Assembly: GCA_021811865.1 (NCBI GenBank)
Contig: JAKAQB010000137.1
Span: 1-6,143 of the forward strand
Reading direction: 5' to 3'
DNA length: 6,143 bases
DNA from: Actinomycetes bacterium
GTDB lineage: Bacteria > Actinomycetota > Acidimicrobiia > Acidimicrobiales > Palsa-688
The notes beneath the pieces were generated by a model. The model ran no database searches and was not told the origin of the DNA. It saw only the letters and a program-made list of their open reading frames with translations. The translations under genes and the position numbers were made by a program. Shown one piece after another: positions 1 to 4,861 of the stretch (position 1 is the first letter of the stretch; the number at the start of each line of letters is the position of its first letter).

Positions 1-42
1 ATCTCGCGACCAGGCGGCCGGACGACGGCGGCGCGCGGATGA
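1..42 (+). CDS. C-terminal tail of an upstream gene, cut by the left window edge
   Basis: The frame that starts at base 1 is open and reads 13 residues (ending RTTAARG) before a TGA at 40-42. That stop overlaps the ATG of the next gene as ATGA, the usual signature of two coupled genes in a compact operon, and this is the main reason to call it. The tail has no recognisable domain. In actinobacteria cysQ can sit near sulfate-activation genes, so one of those is possible, but nothing here shows it. The other two plus frames are also open over this short stretch, so the call rests on the overlap alone. Confidence 0.4.
   Translation: MSRPGGRTTAARG
39..42 (+). other. ATGA stop-start overlap
   Basis: The ATG of cysQ and the TGA of the upstream open frame share bases. 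Only a weak purine-poor leader precedes it (GGCGG-like), so reinitiation by ribosomes finishing the upstream gene is the likely way cysQ is translated. This is inferred from the arrangement. Confidence 0.45.
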
Positions 43-815
43 GCGGGCCGCTCGGGCCGACTGCGCCGGCTGCCGGCGCCCTCGCCCATTCGCTCGCCCG
101 CTCAGCAGGTGACCTGCTGATGGACCTGCGCCGGAGCGGCGCCTTGACGGGCAGGGCCCTCGGCGACGCGGGCGACGAGATCGCGAACGTGTTCTTGGCG
201 CGGGCCCTCGCCGCACGGTGCCCCGCCCAGGCCGTCCTCTCGGAGGAGTCGCCGGATGATCCTTCCCGGCTCGGCCAGCGGGCCGTGTGGATCGTGGACC
301 CGCTCGACGGCACGCGCGAGTACCGCGAGGGCCGTCGGGACTTCGCCGTGCACGTGGCGCTGTCCGTCGACGGCGAGGCGAGCGCCGGTGCCGTCGCGCT
401 GCCGGCGCTCGGCGCCACGTACTCGACGTGGCAGCCGCCCCGCTCCGCGCCTCTTCTTCGGGGGCGCCGTCTCATCGTGGTGAGCCGGAGCCGCCCGCCC
501 CGCTTCGCGCACCGTCTGGCGGAGCTGCTCGGTGGGGAGCTGCGAGCGATGGGGTCCATGGGGGCGAAGGCGATGGCGGTGGTCCGTGGCGACGCCGCTG
601 CCTACGTGCACACAGGTGGTCACCACGAGTGGGACGCAGCCGCGCCGGCTGCGGTCGCGGGCCACTTCGGCCTCCACGTGTCCCACCTCGACGGGACGCC
701 GCTCCGTTTCAACCGGCCCGACACGGTCCAGCGCGATCTCCTCGTGTGCCGCCCCGAGCTCGCCTCGGAGATCCTGGCCGCGCTCTCGAAGGTCGCGCTC
801 CTTGCGCCGCCCTGA
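39..815 (+). CDS. cysQ: CysQ-type 3'(2'),5'-bisphosphate nucleotidase (inositol monophosphatase superfamily)
   Basis: This 258-residue protein belongs to the Mg2+-dependent, Li+-sensitive inositol monophosphatase superfamily. The expected reaction is removal of the 3'-phosphate from 3'-phosphoadenosine 5'-phosphate (PAP), and possibly PAPS, giving AMP and phosphate. In the cytoplasm this recycles the PAP left by sulfate assimilation and sulfotransferases. Seen in the sequence: the metal-binding LSEE at 67-70, WIVDPLDGT at 84-92 with Asp87 and Asp90, the substrate-side GSMGAKAMAV at 172-181, and HHEWDAAAP at 195-203 with Asp199. From memory, these blocks, plus a VSRSRPP segment (148-154) and LDGTPLRFN (217-225), match the mycobacterial CysQ (Rv2131c type) along nearly the whole length, which favours CysQ over a plain inositol or fructose phosphatase. 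Length is normal for the family. ATG at 39 is the first start in frame and overlaps the preceding stop. The residues after it align with the family's first helix. The gene is intact and converges on the molybdoenzyme operon, so it is probably not part of it. Confidence 0.9.
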   Translation: MSGPLGPTAPAAGALAHSLARSAGDLLMDLRRSGALTGRALGDAGDEIANVFLARALAARCPAQAVLSEESPDDPSRLGQRAVWIVDPLDGTREYREGRRDFAVHVALSVDGEASAGAVALPALGATYSTWQPPRSAPLLRGRRLIVVSRSRPPRFAHRLAELLGGELRAMGSMGAKAMAVVRGDAAAYVHTGGHHEWDAAAPAAVAGHFGLHVSHLDGTPLRFNRPDTVQRDLLVCRPELASEILAALSKVALLAPP

Positions 816-884
816 CCCGCACGTCGCGTCGAGCGGCGCCCCTCCGAGGACGGCTGCGGGCCGAGCCCTCCAGGCAGTGCCCGG
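816..884. other. Convergent intergenic gap, no gene
   Basis: This 69-base stretch separates the stop of cysQ (TGA, 813-815) from the stop of the chaperone gene on the other strand (TAG, 885-887). I see no gene in it. A 6-bp GC-only inverted repeat (GCCCGG at 879-884 with CCGGGC at 897-902, 12-base loop) spans the end of the gap and the chaperone stop. It lacks a T-run, so it is at best a weak candidate for ending transcription from either side. Confidence 0.6.
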
Positions 885-1757
885 CTACGCCGCGACCCGG
901 GCTGCGGCGCCGGAGAGCACGCCGGCCGCGGCTCGAGCCCGGCCCTCCCACCACCTCCCGACGGGTTCGAGGGCGCCGCGGTGCCACCGGGGATGCGTGC
1001 CGGCCCACTCCTCCGCCGCCCGGCCCAGCCAGGCGAGGATCCCGGCCGGGTCCTGGTCGAGCAGCCCGTCGAGGGCGAAGCGCCGCTCACCCCGTCGCAC
1101 GCCGAGCCCGAGGTCGCTTCCGGCGCGGACGAGATCCGACCGGGTGACCACCATCCCGCTGCGGACCGGGGCGAGCACCGATTCGACGAGCTCCTGGCGA
1201 GAGGAGAGGGCGAGCGGAGCCGGCGCGGCGACGAGGGCGGTGGGCAGCTGGGCCCGAGGCGGCAGGCCGTCGGCCTCGGCCGCAAGGACGTCGGCCATGA
1301 GCCCTGCCCATGCACGGTGGAACCTCCCACCTGCCCGGTCGACGGCGGCCAGGTGCACGGGGACCCAGGACGCGAGGTGCTCCCACAAGAGCGCGGCGCG
1401 GGCGCTCATGAGTGCCGACCGGCGGCGGCTGGCGGGGGGCAGCGCCAGCTCGACTTCTCCCAGCCGCGCGTAGAGGTCGAGCAGGCTGCCGAGATGGTCC
1501 GGCTCAGGCGGCGGCACGACCCCCAGGACTCGCCAGAAACCGGCCACCCTGTCGCCGGCATCGCCGCCGATCATGCCCTCCTCACCGAGATGGACCGACG
1601 CGTAGGGATGGGTCTCGAGCACGAAGACGTCGGTGTGCGTCGCGGCGCCCGCCGGCGCGGGCAGCCCGAGGAGCCGGCACGTGCCGGCGTCCGGCGAGGG
1701 CCCGCCGAGGCCGGCGAGGGCGCGCACCAGCTCGGGCCGGGTCGCGGGGTCGCTCAA
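885..1757 (-). CDS. TorD/DmsD/NarJ-family molybdoenzyme assembly chaperone
   Basis: This is a cytoplasmic all-helical chaperone, about 290 residues, that should bind the apo Mo subunit encoded just upstream and hold it until the Mo-bisPGD cofactor is inserted. Seen: a segment YASVHLGEEGM (52-62) followed by AGFWRVLGV and a Pro-rich turn leading to PDHLGSLLDLYARL (86-99), which is the TorD-family PDH core, then WEHLASWVPVHL (125-136), the second conserved helix pair. The C-terminal part (about 195-260, with SGMVVTRSDL and GERRFAL) makes it longer than classical TorD or DmsD, which are about 200 residues. Start: no ATG or GTG lies at the junction, but TTG at 1757-1755 overlaps the TGA of the Mo subunit as TTGA, so I chose it. 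GTG at 1727 (residue 11) is the alternative. The frame stays open far upstream, but that part only shadows the Mo subunit gene. Family assignment rests on motif memory, not on a search. Confidence 0.82.
   Translation of the reverse strand: MSDPATRPELVRALAGLGGPSPDAGTCRLLGLPAPAGAATHTDVFVLETHPYASVHLGEEGMIGGDAGDRVAGFWRVLGVVPPPEPDHLGSLLDLYARLGEVELALPPASRRRSALMSARAALLWEHLASWVPVHLAAVDRAGGRFHRAWAGLMADVLAAEADGLPPRAQLPTALVAAPAPLALSSRQELVESVLAPVRSGMVVTRSDLVRAGSDLGLGVRRGERRFALDGLLDQDPAGILAWLGRAAEEWAGTHPRWHRGALEPVGRWWEGRARAAAGVLSGAAARVAA
1754..1757 (-). other. TTGA stop-start overlap between Mo subunit and chaperone
   Basis: Read on the minus strand, the bases are TTGA: TGA ends the Mo subunit and TTG opens the chaperone. 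No clear Shine-Dalgarno sequence precedes it, because the 24-base repeat array occupies the leader. Translation by coupling, at low level, is the likely outcome. A weak TTG start would fit a chaperone needed in smaller amounts than its client. That is inference. Confidence 0.55.
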
Positions 1758-4700
1758 CGGGGCGCCGCCGGCAGTGTGAGCGCGGACGCCGCCGGCAGGG
1801 TGAGCGCGGACGCCGCCGGGAGGGTGAACGCGGACGCCGACGGCTTCAGGGGCCGCATGAGCCAGCTCGGTCGGCGGGTGCCGTCTGGGGAGACCTCGGC
1901 GGCGGGCCTGGTCTTCGCGAGCCATTCGGCGTAGACGGCTCCGGCCTTGTCGGTGTCGACGGCCACGTCGCCGACGGCGTCGCCGGGCGCCGCGCGCCGG
2001 ACCCGCACCGCCTGGTGCCAGCAGTGCATCCCCGAGATGGGATCGGGGTGGACCGGGAACGTCAGGTTCTGGTGGACGCCGATCTCGGTCCACCACAGCC
2101 TGGCCGTGTCCGGATCCGAAGACGTGTAGGGTCGCGGCCCGCTCCCGACGCGCAGGCTCCAGCTGCCTCCGTCGTGCTCCAGGGCGACCGTGGACATGGC
2201 CAGTCCCTGCCCGCCGGTCTGGCCCTCGGGCTTCCACCGGCCCATGTGGTGGCTGCAGGCCACCACCCCGGGCCGGATGCCCTCGGTGACCCATGCCTTC
2301 GTCACGAAGTGGCCGATCGCGGTCTCCACCCGCACCAGGTCGCCCGTGACGAGCGGCCGGTTGCCGGAGGGAGCACTGGTCGGGTCCCCCGCGCCGAGCC
2401 GGGCGGCATCGACCGGGTGCACCCACAGGGGATTGGCGTGGGCGAGCTCGTCGAGCCACTTGGAATTGGCCGACCGGGTGTGGATCTGCGTCGGGAGCCG
2501 GAAGGTCGAGATGAGCACCAGCTCGTCCGGCCGCAGCGACGAGGGGTGGACGTGGCTGCGGATGTACCCGGGGACCGCGTGCTCCGGCCACCCCCACGCT
2601 GCGAGCGTCGACGAGTAGAACTCCAGCCTGCCCGAGGGCGTCGGGAAGCCGCGGCGGACCACGGGGTCGCCGCCGACCACGACGCCGACCGCGCGTCTGC
2701 CGCCCGGGCCTGCGTCCGGCGCGCCCGTCGGGACGATGTTCGCCGACGGCACGGCCGGCGCCGCGGTGTAGACGCGCCCGAACCCCTCGACTGCCACGTC
2801 GACGAGCTCATCGTCGGGCACCACTTCTTCGTGGCGCGGCCCGACGCCGCGGCTGATCTCGAAGGCGCCGTGCCGGCGCATGTAGTCGAGCGGCGTGAGG
2901 CCTTCCGCCGCGGCGGCCGCGGGGAGCCCTGGGACGGAGTGCTCGAACATCCAGCCGTAGTACTCCTCCACCGTCAGCTTGGTCCCCGGCCGGGCCACCG
3001 ACTCGTGGTAGCGGCGGATGCCGAGGGATCCGTCGGGGTCGATGCGCCACGAGAGCTCGATCCACAGCTCGTTCTCCTCCCACACCTCCCCGGGGTTGGC
3101 CCCGCGGGTGTCGTCGAGCGGCTGGCCGAGCCGGCGCCTGGCTTCGCGCAGGACGGGCTGGCGGAAGCCGATCCACTGCCCGTCGTACTGCTCGTAGGAG
3201 TGGGCGTCGTGGCGCTCCGGCGCATGCCCGACCGGCAGCACGTAGTCGGCGAAGAACGCGGTCTCGCTCCACGTCGGGGTGAGCGCCACGTGGCAGCCGA
3301 CGAGGGACTCGTCGGTCAGCACCTCGACCCAGGACATGCCGTCCGGATTGGTCCACACCGGGTTGTAGACGCGCGTGAAGTAGACGTCGACCTTCCCCCG
3401 CCCGTCCTTCAGGAAGTGCGGCAGGAGGAAGGACAGCTCGTTCTGCGCGAGCGGGTACTCGGCCGGCCAGGTGAGCTCGTTCCAGCCTTGGGGGTGCGGA
3501 GGAAGGTGGATCGGTCTCGGCACGAACTTGTTCCAGGCGTTGGGGAAGGTCCCGCCCACCGAGCCCACCGCGCCGAGGAGCGCCGAGATCATGAAGAGGG
3601 TGCGGCTCACCTGCCAGCCGCCGAGGTTGCCGGCGGCCGCGGACCGCCAGTTGTGCGCGGCGAACCGGGTGCCCGCCGAGGCGACCACCTCCGCGACCTC
3701 ACGCAGGGTCGCGGCGTCGATGCCCGACTCGGCCGCGGCGTAGTCGAAGGTGAACGCCTCGTACTCCTCTCCCAACGCCTGCTCGAACGCCTCGAAGGTC
3801 ACCTCGAGCTCGGGCCGGCAGGCGGTCAGGTACTCCTCCCAGTTCCACCAGCGGCGCACGAAGCCGGCGTCGTACGCCTTCGTCGCGAGCAGGTGGCGGC
3901 AGATGGCGAGGTTGATCGCGGCTTCGCTGCCGGGCTGGGGTGCCAGCCAGTAGTCGGCGTGGGTGGCCGTGTTGGACATCCGGGTGTCGAGCACGATCAC
4001 CTTCGCGCCCGCCGCCCGCGCCTCGACGATGCGCTGCGCGTGGGGATTGAAGTAATGACCGGTCTCGAGGTGCGCGCTGATGAGGTAGATGACCTTCGCG
4101 TGCGCGTGGTCCGGGCTCGGACGGTCGATCCCCATCCAGAACTGGTAGCCGGTGCGCCCGCCGCTCGAGCAGACGTTCGTGTGGGAGTTGTGGCCGTCGA
4201 CCCCCCAGCTCGCCAGCACCCGCTCGGTGAACCCGTCCTCCCCGGGCCGGCCGAGATGGACCATGATCTCGTTGCGGCGATCCTCCTCGATGGCACGGCG
4301 GATCCGGCCGGCGAGGTCGTCGAGCGCCTCGTCCCAGGTCACCCGCTCCCAGCGCCCCCCGCCCCTCGCCCCGACCCGCCGCAACGGGTACAGCACCCGG
4401 TCGGGGTCGGTCACCTGGTTGATCGTGGCCGGTCCCTTGGCGCAGTTCCGCCCGCGCGAGCCGGGATGCTCGGGATTGCCCTCCAGCTTCCGGATCGAGA
4501 GGGTGTCCCTGTCGACGTAGGCGAGCAGCCCGCAGGCGGACTCGCAGTTGAAGCACGTGGTCGGGACCAGCAGGTAGCGGCGCTCCGACCGCTCGGGCCA
4601 GGACCGAGAGTCGAGCTCCACCCAGTCGTCCCAGCGTTCCAGGGGCGGGAAGGCCGACAGCTGACCGCCGCTCGGGCCCGGGTAGCGCGTCTTCGGGCCG

Positions 4701-4861
4701 GTCTCGCCCGCCCGGGGAGCGATCTCGCCCGCCCGGGGAGCGGCGCGGGCCGCCCGGGGAGCGGCGCGGGCCGCCCGGAGCCTGGCCTCCAGCCGGTCGA
4801 GGTCCGCCTGACGGTCCCCGCCGTCCCGGCGGGCCCAGCGCACGATGCGGTCGGGTCTCAC
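1754..4861 (-). CDS. Mo-bisPGD oxidoreductase catalytic subunit (DMSO reductase family; substrate unknown)
   Basis: This 1035-residue protein should hold the molybdenum bis-pyranopterin guanine dinucleotide cofactor and one [4Fe-4S] cluster. Seen: the cluster motif CFNCESAC (Cys103, Cys106, Cys110) with the fourth ligand Cys140 in GRNCAKG; a cofactor-domain start WERVTWDEAL (171-180); the probable Mo ligand Cys231 in NVCSSGGRTGY; ETGHYFNPHAQR (266-277) and LDTRMSNTA (291-299) in the pterin-binding region; TPSGRLEFYS (741-750); and a C-terminal molybdopterin dinucleotide-binding domain (about 775-985) with GDLVRVET, RPGVVACSHHMG and a His/Cys block near 929-951. Ser232 follows the ligand, unlike the Cys/Sec-His pair of formate dehydrogenases, so a polysulfide, thiosulfate or oxyanion-type enzyme is more likely. 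The N-terminal 100 residues are Arg/Ala/Pro-rich with no twin-arginine signal or hydrophobic stretch. Start: GTG at 4861 overlaps the upstream TGA as GTGA, with AGGCGG about 10 bases before it. An ATG at 4954 is in frame but would overlap the anchor gene by 97 bases. Both ends carry short tandem repeats. Confidence 0.9.
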   Translation of the reverse strand: MRPDRIVRWARRDGGDRQADLDRLEARLRAARAAPRAARAAPRAGEIAPRAGETGPKTRYPGPSGGQLSAFPPLERWDDWVELDSRSWPERSERRYLLVPTTCFNCESACGLLAYVDRDTLSIRKLEGNPEHPGSRGRNCAKGPATINQVTDPDRVLYPLRRVGARGGGRWERVTWDEALDDLAGRIRRAIEEDRRNEIMVHLGRPGEDGFTERVLASWGVDGHNSHTNVCSSGGRTGYQFWMGIDRPSPDHAHAKVIYLISAHLETGHYFNPHAQRIVEARAAGAKVIVLDTRMSNTATHADYWLAPQPGSEAAINLAICRHLLATKAYDAGFVRRWWNWEEYLTACRPELEVTFEAFEQALGEEYEAFTFDYAAAESGIDAATLREVAEVVASAGTRFAAHNWRSAAAGNLGGWQVSRTLFMISALLGAVGSVGGTFPNAWNKFVPRPIHLPPHPQGWNELTWPAEYPLAQNELSFLLPHFLKDGRGKVDVYFTRVYNPVWTNPDGMSWVEVLTDESLVGCHVALTPTWSETAFFADYVLPVGHAPERHDAHSYEQYDGQWIGFRQPVLREARRRLGQPLDDTRGANPGEVWEENELWIELSWRIDPDGSLGIRRYHESVARPGTKLTVEEYYGWMFEHSVPGLPAAAAAEGLTPLDYMRRHGAFEISRGVGPRHEEVVPDDELVDVAVEGFGRVYTAAPAVPSANIVPTGAPDAGPGGRRAVGVVVGGDPVVRRGFPTPSGRLEFYSSTLAAWGWPEHAVPGYIRSHVHPSSLRPDELVLISTFRLPTQIHTRSANSKWLDELAHANPLWVHPVDAARLGAGDPTSAPSGNRPLVTGDLVRVETAIGHFVTKAWVTEGIRPGVVACSHHMGRWKPEGQTGGQGLAMSTVALEHDGGSWSLRVGSGPRPYTSSDPDTARLWWTEIGVHQNLTFPVHPDPISGMHCWHQAVRVRRAAPGDAVGDVAVDTDKAGAVYAEWLAKTRPAAEVSPDGTRRPSWLMRPLKPSASAFTLPAASALTLPAASALTLPAAPR
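1764..1835 (-). repeat. Three 24-base tandem repeats at the 3' end of the Mo subunit gene
   Basis: Three consecutive 24-base units lie at 1764-1787, 1788-1811 and 1812-1835. Neighbouring units differ at one and two bases, and a decayed partial unit follows from 1836. The period is a multiple of three, so the array stays in frame. In the Mo subunit it reads as three copies of an eight-residue ASA(L/F)TLPA unit (residues 1009-1032), a neutral, mildly hydrophobic tail ending in APR. The array ends 7 bases upstream of the chaperone's TTG start. Confidence 0.85.
4702..4785 (-). repeat. Four 21-base tandem repeats near the 5' end of the Mo subunit gene
   Basis: The units are at 4702-4722, 4723-4743, 4744-4764 and 4765-4785. 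The first two differ at one base, the third shares the CCGCCCGGGGAGCGG-like core, and the fourth is degraded. They encode a seven-residue period, ARAAPRA/ARAAPRA/GEIAPRA (about residues 26-53), giving a basic, Pro/Ala-rich linker before the [4Fe-4S] domain. The region lies outside the conserved fold. Confidence 0.78.
4858..4861 (-). other. GTGA stop-start overlap between membrane anchor and Mo subunit
   Basis: On the minus strand the bases are GTGA: TGA ends the FeS/NrfD protein and GTG starts the Mo subunit. AGGCGG stands about 10 bases upstream as a modest ribosome binding site inside the last codons of the anchor. This junction fixes the start choice for the Mo subunit and supports coupled translation of two subunits of one complex. 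Confidence 0.7.

Noticed and set aside
879..902. GC hairpin as an intrinsic terminator
   Set aside because: The stem has six pairs with a 12-base loop, no T-run follows on either strand, and such repeats are common by chance at this GC content.
287..1473. Plus-strand frames over cysQ and the chaperone gene (286 and 313 codons)
   Set aside because: They are Arg/Pro-rich shadows of cysQ and of the chaperone, with no motifs.
1764..1835. Tandem repeats as a CRISPR array or phage/transposon end
   Set aside because: The units abut without spacers, stay in frame inside a coding sequence, and no cas, transposase or integrase gene is present.
1758..2597. Upstream extension of the chaperone frame to an ATG at 2597 (570 residues in total)
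   Set aside because: The extra 280 residues lie wholly inside the Mo subunit gene in another frame and are Arg/Gly/Pro-rich without motifs. The family resemblance starts only after the TTG at 1757.
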